Source of the DNA: Exiguobacterium flavidum
GTDB taxonomy: Bacteria; Bacillota; Bacilli; Exiguobacteriales; Exiguobacteriaceae
Reading direction: 5' to 3'
Assembly: GCF_003344535.1 (NCBI RefSeq)
Contig: NZ_QPKS01000006.1
Span: 150,207-214,206 of the forward strand
DNA length: 64,000 nucleotides
A program made the position numbers and the translations under genes. A model generated the notes under the pieces. That model saw nothing but the letters and a program-made list of their open reading frames with translations. It was not told the origin of the DNA and did not search any database. Shown here one piece after another: positions 18,349-27,905 of this stretch (its first letter is position 1; each line of letters starts with the position of its first letter).

Positions 18349-19227
18349 TTGAATCGGAAGCTTGCGATTTTCTCTGCGTTCGTCACGTTCGCAATGATGA
18401 TCGTCCTCATGATGGGTGGGACAGTCACAAAGACTGATTCAGGTGATGGTTGTGGAACCGATTGGCCGCTTTGCCACGGCGAACTGATCCCGACCGATCC
18501 AAGTGTTGAAACGATGATTGAATACAGCCACCGTGCTGTGACAGGCGTGGTCGGGTTACTGATCATCGCCCTCTCCTTGTGGACGCTGATGGCGTTCCCA
18601 AAAAGGCTCGATACGAAAATCTTCGCGTTCCTCGCGTTCATCTTCATGCTGATCCAGTCTATCGTCGGCGCAGGCGCCGTCGTCTGGCAGCAATCCGACC
18701 TGGTGCTTGCCCTTCATTTCGGGATATCGCTCATCTCATTCGCCTCACTGTTGATTTTGACGATCCTGATCATGGAAAGACCAGGCAAGGAGTTCCGGGA
18801 ATCCGTCCCAGCACCCCTGAGGAAGATGCTTTACGGTTTGATCGCCTATACGTTGATCGTCGTCTATACAGGTGCGTATGTCCGGCACGTAGGCGCGACG
18901 TATTCATGCGTAGGCTGGCCGGTCTGCAGCCAGCCAGAGATGACATACGAGGCCTGGGTCCAGCTGATTCACCGCGGCCTGGCCGGCATACTGTTCCTCT
19001 TTACCCTATTCGTGCACTTTACCGCCATCCGCTTGAAGAATCGCACGGTACGGATCGGGATGAACGTCGCGACGCCGTTCATCGTCGCACAGGTCGCGAC
19101 CGGGGCTTGGATCGTACTCGGAGGGCATGCTACATATGTACCGCTCCTCCACGCCCTGCTCATCACCTGTTATTTCGGTGTCTTATCGTACCTCGCCTAT
19201 CATGCGTTCCGGACGAGAAACGATTAA
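18349..19227 (+). CDS. ctaA: Heme A synthase
   Basis: CtaA oxidises the C8 methyl of heme O to formyl, giving heme A. The 292-residue protein has eight membrane helices in two homologous halves, paired histidines (YSHRAVTGV, LALHFG, IHRGLAG, LLHALL) and two cysteine pairs in extracytoplasmic loops (GCGTDWPLCHG and SCVGWPVCSQ), the Bacillus-type arrangement. I place the start at the TTG at 18349 (AAAGGTGG 8-10 bp before). The in-frame ATG codons at 18298 and 18301 overlap the likely -10 TATGAT. Confidence 0.93.
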   Translation: MNRKLAIFSAFVTFAMMIVLMMGGTVTKTDSGDGCGTDWPLCHGELIPTDPSVETMIEYSHRAVTGVVGLLIIALSLWTLMAFPKRLDTKIFAFLAFIFMLIQSIVGAGAVVWQQSDLVLALHFGISLISFASLLILTILIMERPGKEFRESVPAPLRKMLYGLIAYTLIVVYTGAYVRHVGATYSCVGWPVCSQPEMTYEAWVQLIHRGLAGILFLFTLFVHFTAIRLKNRTVRIGMNVATPFIVAQVATGAWIVLGGHATYVPLLHALLITCYFGVLSYLAYHAFRTRND

Positions 19228-19302
19228 GGCGTAAAAGCGTGCATACGATTGTTCACGATTAAAAAAGACTAGAGGATGACTCAAAAGTCGATCAGTAAAC
19301 GA

Positions 19303-19337
19303 AAAACGGGAGTGGACTTCGAATCCACTCCCGTTTT
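19303..19337. terminator. Bidirectional terminator between ctaA and phr
   Basis: Perfect stem AAAACGGGAGTGGA / TCCACTCCCGTTTT with a 7-base loop, T-rich on both strands, between the convergent ctaA and photolyase genes. Confidence 0.85.
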
Positions 19338-19427
19338 CTCGTTCAGACGACATCACTCGTTCCACTCGACTCCTGCAGGAAAAAGCGCGATTCATCGCGC
19401 TGTCAGAGACAGACAAGACCCGGCTTC

Positions 19428-20765
19428 CTACTCTTTGAACCTCGCGATCGCCCGGTCCCGCGCCATCGCATGGTCGACGATTTGCTCAGGATAGCCGCAT
19501 CGTTCCCTGTCCGCAAGGGACGGCTCATGAATCCGCTTATTATCCAGTTCCGCGAGTTCAGGGACGAACTTGCGGATGAAGTCACCGGACGCGTCGAACC
19601 GCTTCGACTGGGTCGTCGGATTGAACACGCGGAAGTACGGGACGGCATCCGTTCCGACCGAGGCGGCCCATTGCCATCCACCGATATTCGAAGCCGCTTC
19701 GTAATCGATCAACTTGCGCTGGAAATATCGTTCTCCTTTGCGCCAGTCGATCAGCAGGTCCTTCGCAAGGAAGGATGCCGTGATCATGCGGAGTCTATTA
19801 TGCATCCAGCCGGTCTCGTTGAGCTGACGCATCGCGGCGTCGACGATCGGGAATCCGGTTTTTCCTTCGCACCATGCCTCGAACGCCGTCTCGTCCTCTT
19901 CCCAATCTATGTCACGGTACTCTCGTTGGACTGCCTGATTTTTCGATTCGGGGTATTGAACGAGAATCATATGATAGAACTCCCGCCAGATCAGCTCCGT
20001 CAAGAACACGTCTCTCCCCTTCCCATCGACCTGCCTGATTCGTTCATAGACGGTCCTGATTCCGATCTCCCCGGTCCTCAAGTGATGCGAGAGGCGGCTC
20101 GTCCCGTCGATGGCAGGAAAGTCCCGCGCCTCGTCATACTTTTCGAGGTGCCGCTTGACGAACTCATCAAGCCGTTTCAGCGCAGTCTCCTCGCCTGCCT
20201 CGTACGCCTGCTCGCTGGCCTGTTTGAAATAGCGTTCGACATCCGCCCCGTCCGTCGATCGGTAATGTTCCTTCAGCTTGTCGATATCGGTCCACCTGAC
20301 TGATCCGATCTCCATCTGGAGAAATGCCTTCCTATAGGGCGTAAACACCTTGTAGTAGCTCCCGTCCTTCTTCTTGACGGCGTGCGGGTGCAACAGGTGC
20401 CGATCAAGCAGACGCTCGGTCTTCACCGAAGTCTTCCGGATGATCGCATCATCCCTCGACTTGAACGGCTCGACGTATTCCGCGTTGAAGAGCAGAAGAT
20501 CCGCTCCGGAGATCCCTTCGAGAAACTCATCCTCTTCCCCGCTGATCACGCGAATCGGCATGCCGTTCGCTTCGGATTTCTTATAGAAATGCTCGAGCGC
20601 TTGAAAAAAATAGCATTGTCTTGCCTCGTACTCACCGATATAGCCTGGATTCAACCAAAAGACGAATTCGACCTCATCTCCCGGTACGAGCAATTCAGCA
20701 GCCCTTGCGAACATCGCATTGTCGTCGAAGCGAAAATCACTCCGAATCCAGCAGATCATCTTCAT
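19428..20765 (-). CDS. phr: Deoxyribodipyrimidine photolyase
   Basis: Light-dependent repair of cyclobutane pyrimidine dimers by a flavoprotein with antenna cofactor. The 445-residue class I protein has the N-terminal antenna domain (MICWIRSDFRFDDN start) and the FAD domain with TSRLSHHLRTGEIGIRTV, WREFYHMIL, GWMHNRLRMI and a closing block with NIGGWQWAASVGTDA and FNPTTQSKRFD. Start at the ATG at 20765 after GAGAGGGG. It has been placed between pyc and ctaA, neighbours in B. subtilis, so it is an insertion into the conserved order. Confidence 0.93.
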   Translation of the reverse strand: MKMICWIRSDFRFDDNAMFARAAELLVPGDEVEFVFWLNPGYIGEYEARQCYFFQALEHFYKKSEANGMPIRVISGEEDEFLEGISGADLLLFNAEYVEPFKSRDDAIIRKTSVKTERLLDRHLLHPHAVKKKDGSYYKVFTPYRKAFLQMEIGSVRWTDIDKLKEHYRSTDGADVERYFKQASEQAYEAGEETALKRLDEFVKRHLEKYDEARDFPAIDGTSRLSHHLRTGEIGIRTVYERIRQVDGKGRDVFLTELIWREFYHMILVQYPESKNQAVQREYRDIDWEEDETAFEAWCEGKTGFPIVDAAMRQLNETGWMHNRLRMITASFLAKDLLIDWRKGERYFQRKLIDYEAASNIGGWQWAASVGTDAVPYFRVFNPTTQSKRFDASGDFIRKFVPELAELDNKRIHEPSLADRERCGYPEQIVDHAMARDRAIARFKE

Positions 20766-20782
20766 CGAAACACCCCTCTCAT

Positions 20783-20820
20783 AAAAAAACAAGAGACCGG
20801 CGAAACTCGCCGGTCTCTTG
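20783..20820 (-). terminator. Terminator of pyc
   Basis: Perfect 14-bp stem (CAAGAGACCGGCGA with TCGCCGGTCTCTTG) and three-base loop, followed on the minus strand by seven T; 15 bp past the pyc stop and before the phr ribosome site. Confidence 0.92.
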
Positions 20821-20834
20821 TTTTCTACGTTAAA

Positions 20835-23800
20835 TCAAACGAATTCGATCAGCAAATCCTGACTCGCGATCGATTCGCCTTCCTTGACATGGACGTGTTT
20901 GATTTCCCCGTCCTCCGGTGCCTGGACCGTCGTCTCCATCTTCATCGCTTCCGTGACGAGGAGCTGTTCCCCCTTACGTACGCGCGTTCCCGGCTCGACG
21001 AGAACCTTCAGGACGCTTCCCGGCATCGATGCACCGATCTGTTTCGGATTGCTCTTGTCTGCCTTCGCCCGGCTCGCCGAGTTGTCCTTGATGCTGATGT
21101 CCTTGATTTCGATCTCGCGCGGCACACCGTTCATCTCATAGTAGACGATTCGTGTACCGTGATCGTCAGGCTGTCCGATCTGGATCAGCTTGATATAGAG
21201 CGTCTTGCCGCGTTCGATTTCGACCTCGATCGTCTCGCCGAGTCGCATCCCGTAGAAGAACGTGCTCGTGTCGAGAACCGATACGTCCCCGAAGCGCTCG
21301 AAGTGACTGTTATAGTCGAGGAAGACCTTCGGATAGAGGGCATAGGCGAGCGCATCGAACTCCGTCACCGGACGACCGAGCTTTTCGAACAGCTCATGTT
21401 TGACTGCATCGAAGTTGAGCGGCTCCATCGTCTTTCCAGGACGTTCCGTGAGCGGCTCTGCCCCTTTGAGGATCGCACGCTGCACGTCCTCCGGGAAACC
21501 GCCTGGAGGCGTCCCGAGTTCGCCACGCATCAGCTCGACGACCGAGTCCGGGAAGTCGAGCGTATCAGCACGCTTCAACACGTCCTCTTCCGTCAGGTGG
21601 TGCTGAACCATGAAGAGTGCCATGTCACCGACCACCTTCGAGGAAGGCGTGACCTTGACGATGTCACCGAACATCATATTGACGCGCGCATACATCGCCT
21701 TGACCTCACCCCAATGGTCGGCGAGCCCGACCGCCTTCGCCTGCTGCTGCAGGTTCGAGTACTGGCCGCCTGGCATTTCGTGGTCATAGACCGTAGGATT
21801 CGGTGCAAGCATGTCGAGTTCGAACGGCTCATACATGTGACGGACATCCTGCCAATATTCGGACACTTGCTCATACTTCTTCGCAGAGACGAGCGGCTGT
21901 CTCACGTGACCGCTGAGGGCATGGATCAAACTGCCTCCAGCCGGCTGACTCGTCAGCCCGGCCATGCTCGAAGCTGCCACGTCGACGATGTCGACCCCGG
22001 CATCGACTGCGCGCGCGTACGTATAGATTCCGTTCCCGCTCGCGTCGTGCGTATGGAGGTGGATCGGGATGTCAACCGCGTCTTTCAGTGCAGACACGAG
22101 GGCGTATGCCGCTTCCGGCTTGAGCAGTCCTGCCATGTCCTTGATCGCAAGGATATGCGCACCGCTCGCCTCAAGCTGCTTCGCGAGCTTGACGTAGTAT
22201 GGCAGATGGTATTTCGGCCGGTTCTGATCGAACAGATCACCCGTATAGCAGACGGCCGCTTCTGCGACCTTCCCCGTCGGCAACACGGCGTCAATCGCAA
22301 GTTGGATCGATTCCGGGTTGTTCAGACTGTCGAAGATCCGGAAGACATCTACCCCCGCCTGCGCAGCTTCCTTGACGAATGAATGGACGACGTTGTCAGG
22401 ATAGTTTTTGTATCCGACCGCGTTCGCGCCGCGGAGCAGCATCTGGATGAGCACGTTCGGCATCTTCTCTCGCAGCTGCATCAGGCGTACCCATGGATCC
22501 TCAGAGAGGAAACGATAGGCGACATCGAACGTCGCGCCTCCCCATGCTTCGACCGAGAACAGCTCAGGCATGAGCTTCGCAGTCGGTTCTGCGATCGCCA
22601 CGAGATCCTTCGTCCGCATCCGTGTCGCGAGCAGCGATTGATGCGCATCACGGAACGTCGTGTCCGTCAAAAGGACTTCATTCTGCTCCTTGACCCAGCG
22701 GGCGAGTGCTTCCGGACCTTCCGAATCAAGCAGGTTCTTCGTTCCGAGCGGAAATTCGCTCGGCAGGTCTTTCGGAATCCGAACCGCCCGTGCGAGCGGC
22801 TTCTCGACTTTCCCGATGCCCGGGAATCCATTGACTGCGACCTCACCGACGTAAGTCAAAATTTTCGTTCCCCGGTCTTGACGTTTCGGGAAAGCGAACA
22901 ATTCCTGTGTATCGTCGATGAAGGACGTGTTGTACTCGCCCGAGATGAACGAGCGGTGTTTCAACACGTTGCTCAGGAACGGAATGTTCGTCTTGATGCC
23001 GCGAATCCGGAACTCGCTCAGGTTTCGGCTCATCTTCGCGACAGCCTGCTCGTATGTCAGGCCATGCGTCGAAATCTTGACGAGCAGTGAATCGTAGTAA
23101 GGGGAGATCTCTGACCCGACATATGCGTTTCCGCCGTCAAGTCGGACACCGAAACCGCCCGGCGAACGGTAAGCCTTGATTTTACCCGTGTCCGGCAAGA
23201 AGCCGTTCTCCGGATCTTCAGACGTGATCCGGCTTTGAATCGCATATCCGATCATCTTGATGTCTTCCTGCTTTGGAAGACCGATTCTGTCACCGTGCAG
23301 GTTCTCTCCTTCTGCGACGAGTATTTGTGTCTGCACGATGTCGATGCCTGTGATCATCTCAGTGATCGTATGCTCGACCTGGACGCGCGGGTTGACCTCG
23401 ATGAAGAAGAACTCCTCATCCTGTGTCACGAGGAATTCGACCGTCCCTGCGTTCTCATAACCGACGTGCTTCATCAAATTGACGGCAGCGTCACAGATTT
23501 TCTTGCGCCCTGCTTCTGACAACGTCACGCAAGGCGCCACTTCGACGACCTTCTGATGGCGTCGTTGAACCGAACAGTCGCGTTCGAACAGATGAACGAT
23601 GTTGCCGTGCGCGTCACCGAAAATCTGGATTTCGATGTGCTTCGGCCGTTCGATCAGCCGCTCCACGTATACTTCATCGGAACCGAACGCCTTGAGCGCC
23701 TCCGATTTCGCACGCTCGATCATGTCTGCAAGCTCATCTTCGCTTCTGACGACACGCATGCCGCGCCCGCCGCCGCCGAGAGCCGCCTTCACCATGAGCG

Positions 23801-24269
23801 GGTAACCGTTCTTACGGCCGAATTCGATTGCTTCCTCGACCGAACTGATCGGACCGTCCGTACCCGGAATGACCGGAATACCAGCCTCGATCGCACGTGT
23901 CCGCGCCCTTACCTTGTCTCCGAAGCTGTGCAGGTGCTCCTCACGCGGTCCGATGAAGATGATTCCTTCTTCCCGGCAGCGTTTCGCGAGTTCGATGTTC
24001 TCGGACAGGAAGCCGTATCCCGGATGGATCGCGTCGCACTCCGAGCGCTTCGCGATTTCGATGATTCCCTCGATATCTAGATATGCCTCGATCGGCTTCT
24101 TTCCTTCTCCGACACGATACGCCTCGTCCGCCTTGTAGCGGTGAAGCGAACTCATGTCCTCTCGTGAATAGATCGCGACCGTCCGAATCCCTAGTTCGGT
24201 CGCCGCGCGGAATACGCGAATCGCGATTTCCCCCCGGTTTGCAACAAGAAGTTTTTTGATTTTCGCCAC
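20835..24269 (-). CDS. pyc: Pyruvate carboxylase
   Basis: Biotin enzyme converting pyruvate, ATP and bicarbonate to oxaloacetate. The 1144 residues match the standard single-chain form: biotin carboxylase domain (about 1-450, KKLLVANRGEIAIRVFRAA, GGGGRGMR, EVNPRVQVEH), carboxyltransferase domain (about 530-800, DTTFRDAHQSLLATRMR, HLHTHDASGNG), allosteric linker, and C-terminal biotinyl domain with the lysine of VTEAMKMETT (near 1110). GTG start with AAAGGGGG upstream. It follows ftsW as in B. subtilis and would supply the citrate cycle. Confidence 0.98.
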   Translation of the reverse strand: MAKIKKLLVANRGEIAIRVFRAATELGIRTVAIYSREDMSSLHRYKADEAYRVGEGKKPIEAYLDIEGIIEIAKRSECDAIHPGYGFLSENIELAKRCREEGIIFIGPREEHLHSFGDKVRARTRAIEAGIPVIPGTDGPISSVEEAIEFGRKNGYPLMVKAALGGGGRGMRVVRSEDELADMIERAKSEALKAFGSDEVYVERLIERPKHIEIQIFGDAHGNIVHLFERDCSVQRRHQKVVEVAPCVTLSEAGRKKICDAAVNLMKHVGYENAGTVEFLVTQDEEFFFIEVNPRVQVEHTITEMITGIDIVQTQILVAEGENLHGDRIGLPKQEDIKMIGYAIQSRITSEDPENGFLPDTGKIKAYRSPGGFGVRLDGGNAYVGSEISPYYDSLLVKISTHGLTYEQAVAKMSRNLSEFRIRGIKTNIPFLSNVLKHRSFISGEYNTSFIDDTQELFAFPKRQDRGTKILTYVGEVAVNGFPGIGKVEKPLARAVRIPKDLPSEFPLGTKNLLDSEGPEALARWVKEQNEVLLTDTTFRDAHQSLLATRMRTKDLVAIAEPTAKLMPELFSVEAWGGATFDVAYRFLSEDPWVRLMQLREKMPNVLIQMLLRGANAVGYKNYPDNVVHSFVKEAAQAGVDVFRIFDSLNNPESIQLAIDAVLPTGKVAEAAVCYTGDLFDQNRPKYHLPYYVKLAKQLEASGAHILAIKDMAGLLKPEAAYALVSALKDAVDIPIHLHTHDASGNGIYTYARAVDAGVDIVDVAASSMAGLTSQPAGGSLIHALSGHVRQPLVSAKKYEQVSEYWQDVRHMYEPFELDMLAPNPTVYDHEMPGGQYSNLQQQAKAVGLADHWGEVKAMYARVNMMFGDIVKVTPSSKVVGDMALFMVQHHLTEEDVLKRADTLDFPDSVVELMRGELGTPPGGFPEDVQRAILKGAEPLTERPGKTMEPLNFDAVKHELFEKLGRPVTEFDALAYALYPKVFLDYNSHFERFGDVSVLDTSTFFYGMRLGETIEVEIERGKTLYIKLIQIGQPDDHGTRIVYYEMNGVPREIEIKDISIKDNSASRAKADKSNPKQIGASMPGSVLKVLVEPGTRVRKGEQLLVTEAMKMETTVQAPEDGEIKHVHVKEGESIASQDLLIEFV

Positions 24270-24293
24270 CTGAAGTTCCCCCTTTGATCACTC

Positions 24294-25547
24294 TTATTGC
24301 GCCTGTGACTGCGCACGTCGTACTTCTTTATGATACGCCAAACGATGCTTATTTTGCATGGAAATGTTTGCCAACACGCCAAGCATCGCACTCATCATGA
24401 TGAGCGATGATCCGCCGTAACTGATGAATGGCAAGGTCACACCTGTCCCTGGGAACAAGCCGGACATCGCACCGACATTGATTCCCGTCTGAATGACGAT
24501 GATCGTCGTGATACCGAACGCAAGCAGCGTCGAAAAGAGTGAGACGGACTGCGTCGCGATTTTCATGCCTTGAAAAATCATGAAGAACAGCAAGGCAAGT
24601 ACGGTCATCACACCGATATAACCGAGCTCCTCTGCGATGATCGCCATGATGTAGTCGGTCTCAGGCTCGGGCAAGTAGCCGTATTTCTGATAGCTGTTCC
24701 CGAGTCCGACCCCTGTCAATCCTCCGTGGGCAATCGAGATGACCGAGTTGATGAGCTGATAGCCCTTCCCCTCTTCATCAATGAACGGGTTGAAAATGAC
24801 ACGAATACGTTGCAGCTGATTTTCCGTGAATGTCGAGTAGAACCAAATACCGGCCGCCGGGAGCAAGACCAGTCCAAGGGCGACATATCCACGCGGTAAT
24901 CCTGCGACGAACCACATCAGAACGAGGATTGACATGAAGATGAACAATGCCCCGACGTCGGGCTGCGTCTTGATGACTGCACCAAACGGGACGAACAGGA
25001 CGAGCCCCGGAATCATGATCCAGTCCGATACTTTAAGTAAAAGAAACTTCGACGTGTTGTCCGGCTTGACGCGCGAATGCAGCGCTTCGTGCACGAACCC
25101 GATCAAGCCGTTGATTTGATAGTTTTTATTGTGATTAAACTGCTGAAGCTGATCGAAATAGCTGGCCAGACAGACGACGAAGACGAACTTGCAGAGCTCG
25201 GCCGGCTGAACCAGCATGAAGCCGAGATTGATCCATGCCCGCGCTCCGTTGAGAGGCTCTGCGAAGAGCGTGGCTGCGAGCAGCAAAAAACCAATCGTAT
25301 AGAGCGTCAGTCGAACGACCGGATGCTTGTAGACCTGATGATTGAAGAATGCACAGAACATGAAGGTTGCTATCGCCATCAAGTCGAACCTGATCTGTTT
25401 GATAAAGAAGGAGGTATTCGCGTATTCCCCTCCGTTCCAGACACTCGCGCTATAGACCATGACCGTACTGACGCCCATCAATATGAGCATCGTGAAGAAA
25501 AGCGTATAGTCGAAGAACGCCCGCTTTTCCTTGAGATTCGATTGCAT
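24294..25547 (-). CDS. ftsW: Lipid II polymerase FtsW/RodA family
   Basis: SEDS glycosyltransferase of 417 residues with ten or so membrane helices. Family signatures are present: YSASVWNGG, NGARAWINLGFMLVQPAELCKF, GLGNSYQKYGYLPEPETDYIMAIIAEELG and PFISYGGSSLIMM. In Bacillales the copy between ylaN and pyc is FtsW, which polymerises septal peptidoglycan with its partner PBP; the position here supports FtsW over RodA. Confidence 0.92.
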   Translation of the reverse strand: MQSNLKEKRAFFDYTLFFTMLILMGVSTVMVYSASVWNGGEYANTSFFIKQIRFDLMAIATFMFCAFFNHQVYKHPVVRLTLYTIGFLLLAATLFAEPLNGARAWINLGFMLVQPAELCKFVFVVCLASYFDQLQQFNHNKNYQINGLIGFVHEALHSRVKPDNTSKFLLLKVSDWIMIPGLVLFVPFGAVIKTQPDVGALFIFMSILVLMWFVAGLPRGYVALGLVLLPAAGIWFYSTFTENQLQRIRVIFNPFIDEEGKGYQLINSVISIAHGGLTGVGLGNSYQKYGYLPEPETDYIMAIIAEELGYIGVMTVLALLFFMIFQGMKIATQSVSLFSTLLAFGITTIIVIQTGINVGAMSGLFPGTGVTLPFISYGGSSLIMMSAMLGVLANISMQNKHRLAYHKEVRRAQSQAQ

Positions 25548-25573
25548 ATGTACACTTCCTTTTTTCCTGTTCT

Positions 25574-25608
25574 AAAAAAAAATACCCAAACGCCACATTC
25601 CACGTTTG
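25574..25608 (-). terminator. Terminator of ylaN
   Basis: Minus-strand stem CAAACG / CGTTTG with a 10-base loop, then GGTA and nine T. It separates ylaN from ftsW. Confidence 0.7.
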
Positions 25609-25617
25609 AGTAAAAAA

Positions 25618-25896
25618 TCAGCATGCTCCTGCGTCATGCAAATCAGACAGCTGCTGTTCGAGTGAATCGAGCAAACGTTTCCCTTCTGCTGCTTCGATCA
25701 ATTCTAAACGAACGGCAAAATCGATTTGCCGTGATAGGCCGAACATTTGTGTATCCAACACTTCCTCATATAGAGGACATTGTGGCATCGTTAAATTCGC
25801 AAGCTGGACCTCGATCAACCGGCGGATCTTATGTGCATCCGCTTCTAGTAGCTCAAGAGCGCGCTGGCGATGAACTGTCCCGATTTCAGTTGACAA
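25618..25896 (-). CDS. ylaN: YlaN family protein (DUF1507)
   Basis: A 92-residue helical protein with the DUF1507 blocks [23 protein letters not shown] and [24 protein letters not shown]. YlaN is conserved in Firmicutes and has been tied to iron homeostasis and Fur control in Staphylococcus and Bacillus. TTG start with GAGGAGG 7 bp ahead. It keeps its place upstream of ftsW. Confidence 0.9.
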   Translation of the reverse strand: MSTEIGTVHRQRALELLEADAHKIRRLIEVQLANLTMPQCPLYEEVLDTQMFGLSRQIDFAVRLELIEAAEGKRLLDSLEQQLSDLHDAGAC

Positions 25897-25953
25897 TCCA
25901 ATCCCTCCTCATCGAATGACGCGTTCTCGTTATAGCTAAACTTTACCTTACTT

Positions 25954-25982
25954 TCGCCAACAATTCAACGTTTCGGTATAAT
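25954..25982 (+). promoter_or_regulatory. Promoter of the ylaL-like gene
   Basis: TCGCCA (25954-25959), 17-bp spacer, TATAAT (25977-25982); the transcript would start about 30 bp before the ATG at 26019. Confidence 0.65.
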
Positions 25983-26018
25983 GGATTTGTAGCATTCAAA
26001 CATTTAGGGGGAGTAGAC

Positions 26019-26480
26019 ATGATTTTTCCGATTCGAGGTCTCGTCCGCTATCCATTGACGATCGATCCGACCGTCTGGATATTCGACGACCGAAAAATCC
26101 CGGTCGAGGAGATCGGGAAGGAACAGGCATTTGACGCATCAGAAGCATACTATGCCAAAATGGGGGCGGCATGGGATAAAGGAATCACGGAAGGGACGAG
26201 AACGGACCACAACAAGCCGATGACACGCGAAGAGAAGGACGCCGCGCTGACAGGATCGTTCGCAGTGCCGCTCGCACCGTTCGTCGGTAATGCCGAGCCT
26301 GCCGCTGAGGCACGCATGATCGTGTTCGAAGGCGAGGAGACGATCGAACTCCCGCTCAGCGAACTTTCCGCCTGTTATCTCCAGTTCTCACACGAAGGAA
26401 AGGTGCTATCTGACGGACCGGTCTATCTGATCCATGAAGGCTCCGTCACGAGAAGGATTTCTGCGATAACGCTCGTTTGA
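26019..26480 (+). CDS. YlaL-like conserved protein
   Basis: A 153-residue soluble protein of unknown function, found in Bacillaceae between ylaK (phoH) and ylaN. The N-terminus IRGLVRYPLTIDPTVWIFDDRK is the conserved part. Related proteins are sometimes labelled peptidyl-prolyl isomerases, but I see no FKBP, cyclophilin or parvulin motif and do not adopt that. AGGGGGAG precedes the ATG. Monocistronic, with own promoter and terminator. Confidence 0.6.
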   Translation: MIFPIRGLVRYPLTIDPTVWIFDDRKIPVEEIGKEQAFDASEAYYAKMGAAWDKGITEGTRTDHNKPMTREEKDAALTGSFAVPLAPFVGNAEPAAEARMIVFEGEETIELPLSELSACYLQFSHEGKVLSDGPVYLIHEGSVTRRISAITLV

Positions 26481-26489
26481 TAAGATGAA

Positions 26490-26536
26490 GATAAGGTGTT
26501 CACTCCCATCGATGGAGCGAACACCTTATCTTTTTT
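26490..26536. terminator. Terminator between ylaL-like gene and phoH
   Basis: Stem GATAAGGTGTTC / GAACACCTTATC with an additional inner palindrome (ATCGAT region), followed by six T on the plus strand. It lies between convergent genes and may serve both. Confidence 0.9.
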
Positions 26537-26549
26537 CGTATATAGGTAT

Positions 26550-27866
26550 CTAGAGCAGATCGGCAGCGAGACGGGCGAGTGACGATCGTTCGCCTTTGAC
26601 CAATTTGACGTGTCCCGTCATCTTCTCAGCCTTCATCCGTTCGACTGCATAGGAGAGGCCGTTCGAGTATTCATCGAGGTAAGGATGATCGATTTGCTGC
26701 GGGTCTCCGACTAGAACGATCTTCGAGTTGTCGCCGACACGAGTCAGAATCGTCTTCACCTCATGCTTCGTCAGGTTTTGCGCCTCATCGATGATGATGA
26801 ACTGATCCGGCATGCTTCTGCCGCGAATGTAGGTGAGTGCTTCGAGCTGGATCGACTTCATGCCGGCAAGGATGTTCCCGAGTTCATCCCCGGAACTCGT
26901 GTTGAACAGATACTCAAGGTTATCGTAGATTGGTTGCATCCAAGGGCGAAGCTTCTCCTCCATCTCTCCTGGCAAGTAACCGATATCATTGCCCATCGGC
27001 ACGACCGGTCTTGCGACGACGAGCTTCTTATAACGGTGTTCATCCTCGACCTGGAGCAATCCTGCTGCGAGGGCGAGCAGCGTCTTTCCGGTTCCCGCCT
27101 TACCGACGAGCGTCACGAGCGGTACGTCATCCCGAAGCAACAGTTCGAACGCCATCCGTTGCTGGACGTTTCGCGGTGAGACGCCCCAGACTTGATCGAC
27201 ATCGATTGAAAGCGAACGGATGATCGGGAGCTCCTGGTCGACCACTGCGATCGCAGATGCTTTCGAGACGTTGCTCTTCAAAATGACGAACTGATTCGGA
27301 TAGAGTTTTTCCGGTACGACATCGACAGATATCCGCTTGTCCTTATAGAAGGCATCGATATACTCCTGGTCGACCGCGATTTCGACGAATCCGGTATAAA
27401 GTCCTGTGATATCAGCGATGTGATCGGTCAAGTAATCCTCTGCGACGAGTCCGTACGCATCCGCCTTCACTCGAACGAGGATATCCTTCGAGACGACGAA
27501 TACGTCCCGGCCCGACTCGAGTCGACCTTGTTCCTGCTGGATCGACCAGGCAAGCTCAAGGATGCGATTGTCATTCGTGTCATGTGTAAACGGAGAACCT
27601 TCCGCGATCTTATCCCCGATATCGACCCGGAGCGTACCGCCATTCCCGAGAGGCACACCTGTATGAAGATGCCCCGCCTCGCGAAGTTGGTCTAGAATGC
27701 GCGAGGTCTCCCGTGCGTTCCTTCCGACCTCGTCCATATTGCGCTTCTTGCCATCAAGCTCTTCAAGGACGATCGCCGGAATGACGACATCGTGCTCCTG
27801 GAATTGGAAGAGCGAAAGCGGATCATGCAACATCACGTTCGTATCGAGCACATATATTTTCTTCAT
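26550..27866 (-). CDS. phoH: PIN-PhoH family ATPase (PhoH2/YlaK)
   Basis: A 438-residue protein combining an N-terminal PIN nuclease domain (about 1-140; acidic residues in VLDTNVMLHD and VLEELDGKKRN) with a C-terminal PhoH helicase-like ATPase (Walker A GKAGTGKT near 255, Walker B FIIIDEAQN). PhoH2 proteins of this kind unwind and cut RNA in vitro. A 5-gene B. subtilis order (ylaI-ylaK-ylaL-ylaN) is preserved around it. Upstream lies a flavin-binding split-barrel gene on the same strand with no terminator between them. Confidence 0.92.
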   Translation of the reverse strand: MKKIYVLDTNVMLHDPLSLFQFQEHDVVIPAIVLEELDGKKRNMDEVGRNARETSRILDQLREAGHLHTGVPLGNGGTLRVDIGDKIAEGSPFTHDTNDNRILELAWSIQQEQGRLESGRDVFVVSKDILVRVKADAYGLVAEDYLTDHIADITGLYTGFVEIAVDQEYIDAFYKDKRISVDVVPEKLYPNQFVILKSNVSKASAIAVVDQELPIIRSLSIDVDQVWGVSPRNVQQRMAFELLLRDDVPLVTLVGKAGTGKTLLALAAGLLQVEDEHRYKKLVVARPVVPMGNDIGYLPGEMEEKLRPWMQPIYDNLEYLFNTSSGDELGNILAGMKSIQLEALTYIRGRSMPDQFIIIDEAQNLTKHEVKTILTRVGDNSKIVLVGDPQQIDHPYLDEYSNGLSYAVERMKAEKMTGHVKLVKGERSSLARLAADLL

Positions 27867-27905
27867 CCAAGCTTCTCCCCTTATTAAGAAAGTGGGTGTT
27901 GAATG

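Noticed and set aside
20382..22382. Long plus-strand reading frame of 666 codons
   Set aside because: It is antisense to phr and pyc, has strongly Arg/Asp/His-biased composition, no ribosome site and no recognisable domain; a product of GC-rich codon use on the other strand.
26019..26480. Peptidyl-prolyl isomerase annotation for the YlaL-like protein
   Set aside because: No motif of the three known isomerase folds could be seen.
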